Positions 47,211 to 55,492 of a DNA stretch of 58,827 bases are shown one piece after another. Numbering within the stretch: the first letter of the stretch is position 1; each line of letters opens with the position of its first letter. Source of the stretch: Syntrophobacterales bacterium (GTDB taxonomy: Bacteria > Desulfobacterota > Desulfobaccia > Desulfobaccales > 0-14-0-80-60-11); contig JAGVAH010000015.1 in the NCBI GenBank assembly GCA_020060385.1, positions 1-58,827 on the forward strand, given 5' to 3'. The position numbers and the translations under genes were made by a program. The notes beneath the pieces are model-generated. The model saw only the letters and a list, made by a program, of their open reading frames with translations. It was not told the origin of the DNA and did not search any database.

Positions 47211-48530
47211 ATGGACAAACCTCCGGTCCTGCTCCTCATCAATCCCTGGATCTACGATTTCGCGGCCTTCGATTTTTTCGCCCGCCCCCTGGGTCTCCTC
47301 TACCTGGCCTCTTTTCTGGCCCACCGGGGTTATGAGGTCCACCTCCTGGATTGCCTGGGAAGCCCTCAGGCCCGGGCCGGGGCCTGCGGCACCGGCAGAT
47401 ACCCCAAGGAGATACTGCCCACGCCCGCGGCCCTGGCGGGCATTCCCCGGCGCTACGGCCGCTACGGCATCAGAGAATCAACTTTTCAAACCCGTCTGGC
47501 CGCGCTTCCCCGGCCGGACGCCATCCTGGTCACCTCCCTGATGACTTACTGGTACCCGGGGGTGCAGGCGGCCATCCGCCTGGCCCGGGAACATTTCCCC
47601 GGGACCCCGGTGATCCTGGGGGGCATCTACGCCACCCTCTGCCCCGGGCATGCGCGCGAGCACAGCGGCGCGGATTTTTTTGTAAGCGGGCCCGGGGAGG
47701 AGGTCTTGGTCAACCAGTTGACGGCCCTGGGGCTGACCGGGCCTGGGGGCGGACACCTGGGTCCGCCCCTGCCGTTGGACGATCTCCCCTACCCTGCCCT
47801 GGACCTCCTGCCCCACCTGCCTTTCCTCCCCCTTCTCACCTCCCGGGGCTGCCCCCTGGACTGCGACTACTGCGCCTCCCGCCTGCTGCAGCCCAGGTTT
47901 TGGCAGCGCCGACCCCTGGCGGTGGTGGAAGAAATTTCGTATTGGCAGGGGCGCCTGGGGCTCATAGATGTGGCCTTCTATGATGATGCCTTGCTGTTAA
48001 ATCCAGGAAACCATTTGCTGGTCATCCTGGAAGAGCTGGCCCGGCGGGGCCTCGCCTGCCGTTGCCATACCCCCAACGGCCTCCATGCCCGCTTGATTAC
48101 CAGGGAGGTGGCACAATGGCTGAAACGCGGCAATTTCATCACCCTGCGCCTGGGGGTGGAGACCACCGCCCTGGGACCCGCCCGCCTGGACCATAAACTC
48201 CAGGCGGGGGAGCTGGAAACCGCCCTGGCCCATCTGAAGGAAGCCGGGTTCCAGCAGAAAGAGATCGGCGTCTACCTTCTTATCGGCCTGCCCGACCAGG
48301 ACGAGGAAGAAGTAGTACAATCCATCCGCCGGGTCAAAAAGCTGGGAGGCACCCCGGCCCTGGCCCAATACTCCCCCATCCCCGGCACCGCCTTGTGGGA
48401 TCGGGCAGTGGCGGCCTGCCGCTACGACCTGAGCAGCGACCCCCTGTTCCACAACAACTCCCTTTTCCCCTGCTGGCCCCGGTTCTCCTGGGAACGCTAC
48501 ACCCGCCTGAAACGTTTGGCCACGGCATAA
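47211..48530 (+). CDS. B12-binding domain radical SAM protein
   Basis: About 439 residues. An N-terminal cobalamin-binding-like domain (LLINPWIYDFAAFDFFARPLG, GGIYATLCPGHA) is followed by the radical SAM motif RGCPLDCDYCASRLL (CxxxCxxC). YDDALLLNP, LRLGVETTALG and IGLPDQDEEE follow. Substrate unknown. A start at TTG 47193 is also possible and has a better ribosome binding site (AGGAAAG). Between the two domains the coding sequence contains a 24-base palindrome identical to an intergenic repeat at 19237; it encodes GGHLGPPLP and so is an in-frame insertion. Confidence 0.85.
   Translation: MDKPPVLLLINPWIYDFAAFDFFARPLGLLYLASFLAHRGYEVHLLDCLGSPQARAGACGTGRYPKEILPTPAALAGIPRRYGRYGIRESTFQTRLAALPRPDAILVTSLMTYWYPGVQAAIRLAREHFPGTPVILGGIYATLCPGHAREHSGADFFVSGPGEEVLVNQLTALGLTGPGGGHLGPPLPLDDLPYPALDLLPHLPFLPLLTSRGCPLDCDYCASRLLQPRFWQRRPLAVVEEISYWQGRLGLIDVAFYDDALLLNPGNHLLVILEELARRGLACRCHTPNGLHARLITREVAQWLKRGNFITLRLGVETTALGPARLDHKLQAGELETALAHLKEAGFQQKEIGVYLLIGLPDQDEEEVVQSIRRVKKLGGTPALAQYSPIPGTALWDRAVAACRYDLSSDPLFHNNSLFPCWPRFSWERYTRLKRLATA
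47747..47770. repeat. GGGCGGAC...GTCCGCCC palindrome inside a coding sequence
   Basis: Identical over 24 bases to the intergenic copy at 19237-19260. It sits within the B12-binding radical SAM gene without breaking the reading frame. Confidence 0.85.
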
Positions 48531-48635
48531 GAGTTGTGGTAGGGTAGAAAAAGGGATTATTTTTCAGTCGTTGGTCTTTTCTCTGACTACTGATTACTGG
48601 CCATTGACCCCTGACCCCTAACAAAGGTCTCCCTT

Positions 48636-49256
48636 ATGAATATACCTAACCTTCCAACAGATAATCTCTATAAGTTCACGGCCCTTTCTGGCCTGGCTAT
48701 TCTTTTCTTTAGCCTTTATTTCCCGTTAAGTCGCATGCATGATATAAAATTAAGAGTAATAGAATTAGAAGGCCAAATCGAACTAATGGATTTTGAAAAT
48801 AATCTTATCGAAAATGATTTAATTGATACCTTAGTATCAAAGGTAACTTCAGAGCCAAAAGAGAAAAATGAATTCCGAAACTACTTAAAGTTATCATATC
48901 ATAACAAAGCCTCTGAGGTTATGGTAAAAAAATGGGATAAATATAAACCAGATTTGAAACCCAAAGAACGAGACTCATTCAATAGTCGAGAACTCGATTT
49001 GAGAAAAAATATAATTAAGGCTAGTGAAAATCATAAAAAAGTATTGATTCTATTTAACGAACTTAATAATTTTTGGTGGATTCTCTGGGTAGGTTTTTTC
49101 CTTGGTATCATACAATCTGGTCTTGGTTTTGTTCTATGGTACGTGCAAATTCAAAAACCAAATGATGAACTCCTAAAAAAGCAAATTAAGGACTATAAAA
49201 AACAAGAAAGCACAACTTCCGGCGAGGAAAAAGTAAATGGAACCGGAAATTGTTAA
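48636..49256 (+). CDS. AT-rich two-transmembrane coiled-coil protein, unknown family
   Basis: 206 residues. A first hydrophobic helix at about 13-32 (FTALSGLAILFFSLYFPL), a charged, helix-prone middle of about 110 residues rich in Lys and Glu, and a second helix at about 147-170 (FWWILWVGFFLGIIQSGLGF), then a Lys-rich tail. No family was recognised. Its base composition is strongly AT-rich against GC-rich flanks, so it is very likely foreign. It lies directly upstream of a QatB/QatC-like pair; a membrane effector role is possible but is only an inference. AAAGG precedes the ATG at normal spacing. Confidence 0.65.
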   Translation: MNIPNLPTDNLYKFTALSGLAILFFSLYFPLSRMHDIKLRVIELEGQIELMDFENNLIENDLIDTLVSKVTSEPKEKNEFRNYLKLSYHNKASEVMVKKWDKYKPDLKPKERDSFNSRELDLRKNIIKASENHKKVLILFNELNNFWWILWVGFFLGIIQSGLGFVLWYVQIQKPNDELLKKQIKDYKKQESTTSGEEKVNGTGNC

Positions 49257-49365
49257 AAGCCAAGAGGACTACCTCCTCGATGTCTTAACCGATCCCGGGA
49301 CCCTGCGGCACCGGGTCCGGGGGAGCCACTGTTACCCCGGCCCTCCCCTCAACTACGGAGTCTAA
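49237..49365 (+). pseudogene. Fragment resembling the 3' part of the QueC-like gene
   Basis: A 42-codon frame overlaps the end of the AT-rich gene. Codons 10-29 read EDYLLDVLTDPGTLRHRVRG, nearly the same as residues 352-371 of the QueC-like protein at 50384 (EDYLLDVLADPGALRHRVRG). At DNA level 49264-49322 matches about 51457-51515 at roughly 51 of 59 bases. After this the resemblance stops, and the frame ends one base before the QatB-like start. It looks like the leftover of an earlier QatC-like copy, cut when the AT-rich gene arrived. A translated short peptide cannot be excluded. Confidence 0.7.
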
Positions 49366-49366
49366 T

Positions 49367-50050
49367 ATGGGCACATCCAGTGCGCGGCGGGGGCCCACCA
49401 CCCGGCTATGGCGGCGGGCCAAGGGCGCGGCCACCCGGTTTATGGCCCCGGAAGGAGGGGTGGGTTTGGAGGCCCGGGAGGTGGTGGCCCGGTACCTCGG
49501 GGCTTTGGGGGAAACCGCCGGGCCTGGCAGCCAGGATTTGTTGGCGGCCTTCCGGTTGACCCGGAAGGCCGCGCAAACTTTGGGGGCCTTGATCGCCCAG
49601 ACAGAGTCCCCAGGATGGGACTTGGCACTGGCGGCCTGGGACTTGTCCGCAGGGCCGGGAAAATCCCGGGAAGGGGTGGTCCCGGCACTCTCCGGGATGC
49701 TCCCGGAGCCTGACGGCAGTCTGGAGGACGCGGTGGCCCGGTCGTCCCTGGCCGCAGTGCTCATCAATTATGACCCCGGAGGCCAGGAGAGACCGGCCGG
49801 AGTAGTCAGACAATTTCTGGCGGAATCGTTATATCAGCGCCTGGTCCTGGACCTGGGGGAGCCCCTGGAGGCGGCCAGCTTCAACTTCGGCCATTGGCGG
49901 CAGGGCCTGGACTTCCTCAAAGGATGGATCGCCGGGGCGTTGCAAGCGGAACCGAAGGCACCGGACTCTCCGGAGCAATGGCGGGGTCTGGCGGGTTGGT
50001 CCTGGGTCACCCTGACCCTGGAAAACCTGTTGCGGCGACTCCAAGAGTAA
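49367..50050 (+). CDS. QatB-like protein of a Qat-type anti-phage locus
   Basis: 227 residues. The N-terminus MGTSSARRGPTTRLW matches the MGTS...GP opening that I recall for QatB proteins of the Qat (QueC-like associated) defence system. The rest (VARYLGALGETAGPGSQDL, then a helical C-terminal half ending LENLLRRLQE) is not otherwise familiar. Recent work reports, as I recall, that QueC-like enzymes of defence loci attach a deazaguanine to the N-terminal glycine of their partner; Gly2 here fits that. The QueC-like gene follows 333 bases later. QatA (ATPase) and QatD (TatD nuclease) were not found nearby. Confidence 0.6.
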   Translation: MGTSSARRGPTTRLWRRAKGAATRFMAPEGGVGLEAREVVARYLGALGETAGPGSQDLLAAFRLTRKAAQTLGALIAQTESPGWDLALAAWDLSAGPGKSREGVVPALSGMLPEPDGSLEDAVARSSLAAVLINYDPGGQERPAGVVRQFLAESLYQRLVLDLGEPLEAASFNFGHWRQGLDFLKGWIAGALQAEPKAPDSPEQWRGLAGWSWVTLTLENLLRRLQE

Positions 50051-50383
50051 TCATCTTCCAAAGCCGTCGTAGTAGGCATTGGGGAGCATTTATACCAAGT
50101 CGCAATTTAACGGCAATTTTCTTGTGGGGGCGAACCTTGTGTTCGCCCGCCCGCACAGGGCGAATACAAGATTCGCCCCCACAGTTCAATGTCTTTTGAT
50201 TGCGAAATGGCATTAGATACCCTTAAATCATGAAAAATCGTAGGGGCGGGCGTCCTCGCCCGCCTCGTTGATGGGCACAGGCTGGAAAGCCTGTGCCACT
50301 GCGCATCTGGCCGGTAGACGTTGGGGAATTGGTGGGCAGTGCCCACAAAAATTTTGAACTCTTCCTAGCAGACCAAGGAGAAT
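50051..50383. repeat. Repeat-filled spacer between the QatB-like and QueC-like genes
   Basis: 333 bases with at least three palindromes. Around 50124-50182, GTGGGGGCGAACCTTGTGTTCGCCC is opposed by GGGCGAATACAAGATTCGCCCCCAC. Near 50242-50264 lies GGGGCGGGCGTCCTCGCCCGCC. At 50275-50298 lies GGCACAGGCTGGAAAGCCTGTGCC, a relative of 22351-22368. No gene is seen. AAGGAG directly before 50384 serves the next gene. Confidence 0.75.
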
Positions 50384-51712
50384 ATGCCCGAACATCTCTA
50401 TCTGCGAGCGCCGGGAGAGAAACGCCGGGCGCCGCCGGGAGTGCGGGCCGTCATCCATCTGGATGAGCCCAGGGTCTCCGGCTACCCCCTGCACCATAAT
50501 CTGCCAGCCTTGTTTATCCAACCTGCCCCGCCGCCTCCGGCAGTGGCCGCCTTTCTCCTGGCGGCCCTGGGGGTGTGGGCCGGGGATAAACTCCTGCCCC
50601 GGAAATCCGCGCCTGATGCCTGGACCCGGGAAATCGTCCTGCACCTCCCCGTCACTCCGCCATGGCTCAAACTTACCCCCCCACTGGGACAGATTCTCAA
50701 TTTTCTTACCGGTGACCATTGGAGCATAAAGCCCCGGGAAGCGCCCGTCAACCTGGGATTTGCCGGCACCTGGGACCATCCCTGGCAGCCCCAGGCCGTG
50801 GCCCTTTACTCCGGGGGCCTGGACTCCCTGGCCGGGGCCATCGATCAGTTGGAAGCTGGCTGCCGGCTCCTGCTGGTGAGCCACCATGACTACGGCCAGT
50901 TGGCCGGGGTGCAACAGACCCTGGCCGGGGCTTTGATGGCGCATTACAGCCCGGAGCGGGTGCAGCACCTGAACTTACGGGTGCAATTCCCGGAGGCCCC
51001 GGAGCTGACCTTGCGGAGCCGGTCGCTACTCTTCCTGGCCCTGGGATTGACCGCGGCCTCGGCTTTCGGGCCGGATATGCCTCTGCTCATCCCCGAGAAC
51101 GGCTGGGTGAGCCTCAATCCCCCCTTGACCCTGAACCGCCTGGGCCCTTATTCCACCCGCACCACCCACCCCTATTTCCTGGGGCAGCTCACCCGGCTGT
51201 GGCGGGACGCAGGTATCAGTCATCCCCTGAACAACCCGTATCAGGGCCTCACCAAGGGAGAATTGCTGGAGCAGTGCCGTAATCGGGAGCTATTGGCAAA
51301 GCTGGGGGGGCAAAGCAGCTCCTGCGCCCGGCCTGTGGCCTCCCGGTGGCGGCGGCAGGCCGGGGGCGAATGTGGCTATTGTTACCCCTGCCTGCTGCGG
51401 CGGGCCGCGCTCCACCGCCTGGGCTGGGACCGGGGGGAGGACTACCTCCTGGACGTCCTGGCCGATCCCGGGGCGTTGCGGCACCGGGTCCGGGGCCGGG
51501 ACCTTAGGGCCCTGCTCCTGGCCCTGAAGACCTGGGAAGAATCTCCCGGAGAGATAGAGGGCCGCGTCTGTTGGGGAGAGGCGGGGCCGGACTTGGCCCA
51601 GAAATATGAGCAGACCCGGCGATTGCTGGCTTCTGGTTTTCAGGAGATTGGAAAATTCTTTCAGGATAAAGGAAGAGATTCTCTAAATGCTTACTTGCGA
51701 GGTAATCAGTAA
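50384..51712 (+). CDS. QueC-like protein (QatC type)
   Basis: 442 residues, about twice the size of the 7-cyano-7-deazaguanine synthase QueC. An unassigned N-terminal domain of about 130 residues precedes the QueC-like domain. This carries the PP-loop ALYSGGLDSLAG (SGGLDS at 143-148) and a four-cysteine zinc site (Cys314, 330, 333, 336 in CGYCYPC). This size and layout fit QatC of the Qat anti-phage system rather than queuosine biosynthesis. The start has a strong AAGGAG site. It probably acts on the QatB-like protein 333 bases upstream. queD, whose product feeds the preQ0 pathway, is 4 kb away on the other strand. Confidence 0.8.
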   Translation: MPEHLYLRAPGEKRRAPPGVRAVIHLDEPRVSGYPLHHNLPALFIQPAPPPPAVAAFLLAALGVWAGDKLLPRKSAPDAWTREIVLHLPVTPPWLKLTPPLGQILNFLTGDHWSIKPREAPVNLGFAGTWDHPWQPQAVALYSGGLDSLAGAIDQLEAGCRLLLVSHHDYGQLAGVQQTLAGALMAHYSPERVQHLNLRVQFPEAPELTLRSRSLLFLALGLTAASAFGPDMPLLIPENGWVSLNPPLTLNRLGPYSTRTTHPYFLGQLTRLWRDAGISHPLNNPYQGLTKGELLEQCRNRELLAKLGGQSSSCARPVASRWRRQAGGECGYCYPCLLRRAALHRLGWDRGEDYLLDVLADPGALRHRVRGRDLRALLLALKTWEESPGEIEGRVCWGEAGPDLAQKYEQTRRLLASGFQEIGKFFQDKGRDSLNAYLRGNQ

Positions 51713-51716
51713 CACG

Positions 51717-51845
51717 TAGGGCGGGAAAGCGGAGCGCATCCCGCCTTTAGTTTTCTTAATAAAACAAAACGCTTTTATTTTAGGGCATATGGAAATCCCC
51801 CCAACTGCCGCAGGCGGGATGCGTTTCACTTTCCCGCCCTACGCC
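51717..51845. repeat. Inverted GTAGGGCGGGAAAGCG repeats behind the QueC-like gene
   Basis: GTAGGGCGGGAAAGCGGAGCGCATCCCGCC (51717-51746) and GGCGGGATGCG...CACTTTCCCGCCCTAC (51813-51843) are inverted copies around about 66 AT-rich bases. A GCTCACTGCTTACTGCTCAC tract follows at 51849-51882. Confidence 0.75.
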
Positions 51846-51881
51846 ACTACTGCTCACTGCTTACTGCTCACTGCTCACTAT

Positions 51882-52478
51882 CTACGGCTTGATGATCCGG
51901 CCGGCCTGCATCTGGGATTCCAGGATGGTGAACATATTGGAGACCTTGCCTGCGGCCAGGCGGTCTTTGACTTTATAGAAATCCAGGCAGGTGCCGCAGA
52001 CCAGGAGTTCCACCCCCATCTCCTCCAGTCCCTTAAGTTCGGCGAGGACCGGGGAATCATGGAGGGCCAGGAAGACGCCCCGGTTATAGAAGAGCAATTT
52101 CTGGGGCGCCTCCAGCTGCACCAGGGTCTGGCAGAAAACCCGCATGAGGGCGGCCCCCAGCTCTGGGGCCCCTTCGCCCATGTGGTCAGAGGCGAAGACC
52201 ACCACGGCGCCCCGGGGCTCCGGCGCGGCGTCGGGAAAGAGGCAAGTGGAGGGTTTTTCCCCCGCCGGCGGCTGGATGGTCAGATGGTAGCAGCCGCTGG
52301 CCGCGGCCACCTCCACCTGGCAGCCCCGGCTCTGTGCGAAGCGGGTGACATTGTCCCGGGCGGCGGTATTGTCCACCATGACGATCAAACTCTGGTCATT
52401 TTCGGTCTCCAGCGCCTCCTTGGTGCGCACCACCGGCAGGGGGCAGGCCAGGCCCGTGAGATCTAAAATCTTGGTCAT
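51882..52478 (-). CDS. yedF: YedF-type selenium-associated sulfurtransferase-like protein
   Basis: 198 residues in two domains. The N-terminal TusA-like domain has LDLTGLACPLPVVRTKEAL, with the CPxP cysteine at residue 12. The C-terminal DsrE-like domain ends with GVELLVCGTCLDFYK. This two-domain form (selenium metabolism protein YedF) tracks with selenium use in bacteria, and its biochemical role is not settled. The ATG at 52478 is preferred because the TusA domain begins there. It agrees with the Sec-type mvhD at 1518-1982. Confidence 0.88.
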   Translation of the reverse strand: MTKILDLTGLACPLPVVRTKEALETENDQSLIVMVDNTAARDNVTRFAQSRGCQVEVAAASGCYHLTIQPPAGEKPSTCLFPDAAPEPRGAVVVFASDHMGEGAPELGAALMRVFCQTLVQLEAPQKLLFYNRGVFLALHDSPVLAELKGLEEMGVELLVCGTCLDFYKVKDRLAAGKVSNMFTILESQMQAGRIIKP

Positions 52479-52499
52479 AGTCTCCTCTAAACAGTGATC

Positions 52500-52566
52500 A
52501 GTCATCAGTCATCAGTCATAAAATGGAGGAAAACTGTCCTCTGATCACTGATCACTGATTACTCCC
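52500..52566. repeat. GATCAGTCATCAGTCAT / ATCACTGATCACTGATTAC inverted repeat
   Basis: Short tandem units of a GATCAGTCATCAGTCAT type and their approximate inverse flank about 30 bases between yedF and the cyclic-nucleotide-binding gene, and can fold into a hairpin. TGACTACTGATTACTGGCC at 48585-48603 is related. Confidence 0.6.
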
Positions 52567-52569
52567 ATC

Positions 52570-53070
52570 TCACCCTCCCAGGGCGATGGCCAGGGCGGTG
52601 GTGAGTTTGATGACGTCCTGATTGCTTTTCCGCAGGTACCGGGAGAGCTGTTGAGCCAGGCGCAGCACCATCTTCAGGCCCATTTCCGGTTTTTCCCGGA
52701 TCAGGGCCAGGAACTCCTGGCGATGGAGTTCCAGGAGGCTGCAGTCGGAAAGGGCGCTGACGGTGGCCGAACGGGCCTCGTTTTCCAGGAGGGCCATTTC
52801 CCCGAAACAGACCCCGTCCTCGGCCTTGAGGCGGATCATCACCTTTTCCCTGGGGGTGTCTTCCTCCAGGACCAGGGTCAGGGCCTTGGTGATTTCCACC
52901 TCCCCCTGGCACATGATGAAGAGGCTGTCCCCGGTCTCCCCTTCCTTGAGGATGGCCGCCCCCGCATGGAAATGACGGTGATAAGTGCGATTCATCACTT
53001 GCTTAATTTCCTCCTCTTCCAGGTCCTGGAAGAGGAAGATCTTTTTACATAAGTCGCACTGGGGGATCAT
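52570..53070 (-). CDS. Cyclic nucleotide-binding domain protein
   Basis: 166 residues, a single cNMP-binding beta-roll. The N-terminal IPQCDLCKKIFLF has a CxxC pair. GDSLFIMCQGEVEI and the phosphate cassette CFGEMALLENEARSATVSA follow. There is no DNA-binding domain. The ATG overlaps the stop of the upstream potassium channel gene (ATGA), so the pair is coupled; regulation of the channel by a nucleotide is a fair guess. Confidence 0.9.
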   Translation of the reverse strand: MIPQCDLCKKIFLFQDLEEEEIKQVMNRTYHRHFHAGAAILKEGETGDSLFIMCQGEVEITKALTLVLEEDTPREKVMIRLKAEDGVCFGEMALLENEARSATVSALSDCSLLELHRQEFLALIREKPEMGLKMVLRLAQQLSRYLRKSNQDVIKLTTALAIALGG

Positions 53071-54233
53071 AGTATCGGCCGCCGCAGGGCAATGACCACC
53101 AGGGTCTGGTGGGGCCCCAAAATGAAGGAGTCCGGGGGGTTGACCAGGCAATCCACCTTGGTACGGCCAAAGAGGTGGGTCATGCCGGTCTCGGTAAATT
53201 TCCGGCGGATGAACTCGTCAATGCCCGAAGGTTCCCCGGACAGCAAATCATCCAGGGCCAGGGCCTGGCCCTCGGTGTAGACGGCAACCGGGAGCGCCTG
53301 GTGGCGTTCTTTTAAAAGCGCAGCCATTTCTCCCAGGGGACGCCCATGGAAGTGGAGAGGCACCGCCACCGGCCACAGATTCTGCCCTTCCGCGGTGAGC
53401 AAGGTGGCCAGGATATGATAAAGCCCAGGAGAGGCCAGGGCCCCGGCCAATAATAAGCTGTCGTATTGACCCCGGACCAGGACCTCATCCACCCCGGCCC
53501 GTTCCAGGTGGGGGCGGTTTTCCGGCTGTAACAGTTCCGCCAGGACCCGGATTTTGGCGTTCAGGGACTTGAGGGTCAGGGCGGTGAGCAGGGTGCGCTG
53601 ATCCACCTGGGCCGCGGTCTCCCCTTCTTGCCGGTCCGCCAGGATGATGGCTTTTTGGGCCATACGCACGTTGGCCTTCTGGAGAATATCCTCCCGGGAG
53701 GGATCTCCCCAGAGGTACAGCACCTCATAGGGGTGAAATCTCTCTTTTAATCTCTCCGACTGTTCCGGGGGAAGCTTATTGACCAGCACCACCGGCACCG
53801 GCGCGGGCAGGCGCTTGAGCAGTTGGTCCAGAAGAACTTCCCCGTCATAATGCCAGCCCAGGATCAAAATATGGTTGATAGTCTTAATCGGTTCCAAACC
53901 TCTCTCCCGGCGAAACTTGCGTTCCACGAAGACCGAAGCCACGGTGGCGGTGAGCAGGGACAGGCTGAGCACCCCGCCCAGCATCAGACCCACCCCCACC
54001 AAGCGCCCCCAGAAGGATTGGGGCACCACGTCTCCATACCCCACGGTGGTGAGGGTGACCAGGGCCCACCAGATGCCGTTGCCGAAGCGAACCCACCAGG
54101 ACTCACTCTGAGTCTCGAACAGGGAAAAGCCGAGCCCCCCCAAGAGGATCAACAGGGACACGGCCAGCATCAGGTTGAAGACCCGCTCCCGGCGTAAGAC
54201 TCCCAAAAAACCGGAGATATAATCCTTGATCAC
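53067..54233 (-). CDS. Potassium channel with cytoplasmic TrkA-N/RCK domain
   Basis: 388 residues from a GTG at 54233. Two membrane helices (about 18-38 and 79-100) flank the pore loop and selectivity filter TLTTVGYGDVVPQ (63-68 TVGYGD). A Rossmann-type RCK domain begins ILILGWHYDGEVLLDQ, and a second TrkA-C-like part continues to the C-terminus. It is a Kch/MthK-like K+ channel gated by a cytoplasmic ligand. It starts 8 bases after the SPASM protein gene and is coupled to the cyclic-nucleotide-binding protein. The start codon is the least certain part. Confidence 0.9.
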   Translation of the reverse strand: MIKDYISGFLGVLRRERVFNLMLAVSLLILLGGLGFSLFETQSESWWVRFGNGIWWALVTLTTVGYGDVVPQSFWGRLVGVGLMLGGVLSLSLLTATVASVFVERKFRRERGLEPIKTINHILILGWHYDGEVLLDQLLKRLPAPVPVVLVNKLPPEQSERLKERFHPYEVLYLWGDPSREDILQKANVRMAQKAIILADRQEGETAAQVDQRTLLTALTLKSLNAKIRVLAELLQPENRPHLERAGVDEVLVRGQYDSLLLAGALASPGLYHILATLLTAEGQNLWPVAVPLHFHGRPLGEMAALLKERHQALPVAVYTEGQALALDDLLSGEPSGIDEFIRRKFTETGMTHLFGRTKVDCLVNPPDSFILGPHQTLVVIALRRPIL

Positions 54234-54241
54234 AGCTGTTT

Positions 54242-55468
54242 TCAGGTAAAGCTCCGGCTGCAGCAGCGGACACAGCCGGGGAAAAGGCGCCGGCTCACCA
54301 GTTGCCGGAAGCGCTGCATCTGGGGGCCGTTCCAGATCTCCCGGAATGGCTGGCGGGTGATGTTCCCGGCCACCAGGTGCAAACAGGGGGAGATGGTGCC
54401 GTCGGGCAAAATCCGGCAACCCTTCCACAAGTCCTGGCACTCCTGGGGGAAGGGATACTTGAGATCCAGGTAATAAGGTTCCAGCAACCCCTCCGGGAGG
54501 TTGGGCAGGAACTGGAGCCGCAGGCGGCCCTGGGCCCGGCGCCGGGCCTCCTCCAGGCCGGCCCGCAGCCGGGGCAGGTCCTCCCCGGTGATTTCACTCT
54601 CGTAAAACTCCCCGGGGGGGATGGAAGGGGTGACCAGATCCAGGCCCTGGGTCTCCGCGAATTCCCGGGAGAGCCAGAGGTTATGGCGCTCCACGTTGTC
54701 CAGGGAATTAAAGATGGTATGCTGGATCTGGAGGATATCGGCCCCCAATTCCAGGGCCAGGGGCACCATCTGCCCCAAAATGGCGATATTGGCTTGGGAA
54801 ATGACGCAGTTGATCAGGAGCAAAGGAGCGGCGCGGCCTCTCCGGGCCGCAACCAGGGCGGCGATACCTTCCCGGCTGCGTCTAAACGCGTTCCTTTGGC
54901 CCCGGACGTGGTCATGGATCTCCGGGGGCCCATCCAGGGAGACCGTCACCATCTCTACGCCCGCGGCCACCAGCTGCTCCGCGGTCCGGTCCAGCAGGAT
55001 GCCGTTGGTTTGGAGGTGGAGGAGAAACTTGCGTTTCTTGGCCTCCCGGATCAGTTCCGGAAAGTGGGGGTAGAGCAACGGCTCCCCGCCGGTGAGATAG
55101 AGGCGGGGGCGGAAAGAGGCCACCTGGTCCAGCAGGTCCAGCCAGGCGGCCAGGGGCAGTTCCCGGGCAGGGTCATACCAGCTCAAGGCGGTGGCGGCCC
55201 GGGATTGGTGACGGTGCTGCTCACACATCCGGCACTGCAGGTTGCAGCGCCGGGTCAGGTTGAGGCTGAGGCTCACCGGGGGGCTGCTGCATCCCGGCCG
55301 ATAGCGGCGGTCTAAAGAGATGCCCCAGCGACGGCGGTACTCTTCCCGGAGCATGGACCGGATCATGCCGGGATTATGCCGGATTATTTCCCAGGCCCGG
55401 CCGGCCAAAGAGCCCTTAGACTTGTCTTTTGGAGCCATAGCCGGCATTTCTTCCGGACCTAGCAGCAT
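54242..55468 (-). CDS. Radical SAM/SPASM domain protein
   Basis: 408 residues. The radical SAM motif is RRCNLQCRMC (Cys75, 79, 82), followed by LYLTGGEPLLYPHF and VTVSLDGPPEIHDHVRG. The C-terminal SPASM region has GCRILPDGTISPCLHLVAGNI and FPGCVRCC for auxiliary clusters. SPASM enzymes modify peptides or sugars or make cofactors; no peptide substrate gene is visible nearby. It is not a QueE: it is too long and carries the SPASM part. Confidence 0.88.
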   Translation of the reverse strand: MLLGPEEMPAMAPKDKSKGSLAGRAWEIIRHNPGMIRSMLREEYRRRWGISLDRRYRPGCSSPPVSLSLNLTRRCNLQCRMCEQHRHQSRAATALSWYDPARELPLAAWLDLLDQVASFRPRLYLTGGEPLLYPHFPELIREAKKRKFLLHLQTNGILLDRTAEQLVAAGVEMVTVSLDGPPEIHDHVRGQRNAFRRSREGIAALVAARRGRAAPLLLINCVISQANIAILGQMVPLALELGADILQIQHTIFNSLDNVERHNLWLSREFAETQGLDLVTPSIPPGEFYESEITGEDLPRLRAGLEEARRRAQGRLRLQFLPNLPEGLLEPYYLDLKYPFPQECQDLWKGCRILPDGTISPCLHLVAGNITRQPFREIWNGPQMQRFRQLVSRRLFPGCVRCCSRSFT

Positions 55469-55492
55469 CCACCCTCTCCCCTGCCGGGATGA

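Noticed and set aside
54242-55468. Radical SAM gene near queD considered as queE
   Set aside because: It has 408 residues, a normal CxxxCxxC motif and a C-terminal SPASM region, unlike the short QueE enzymes.
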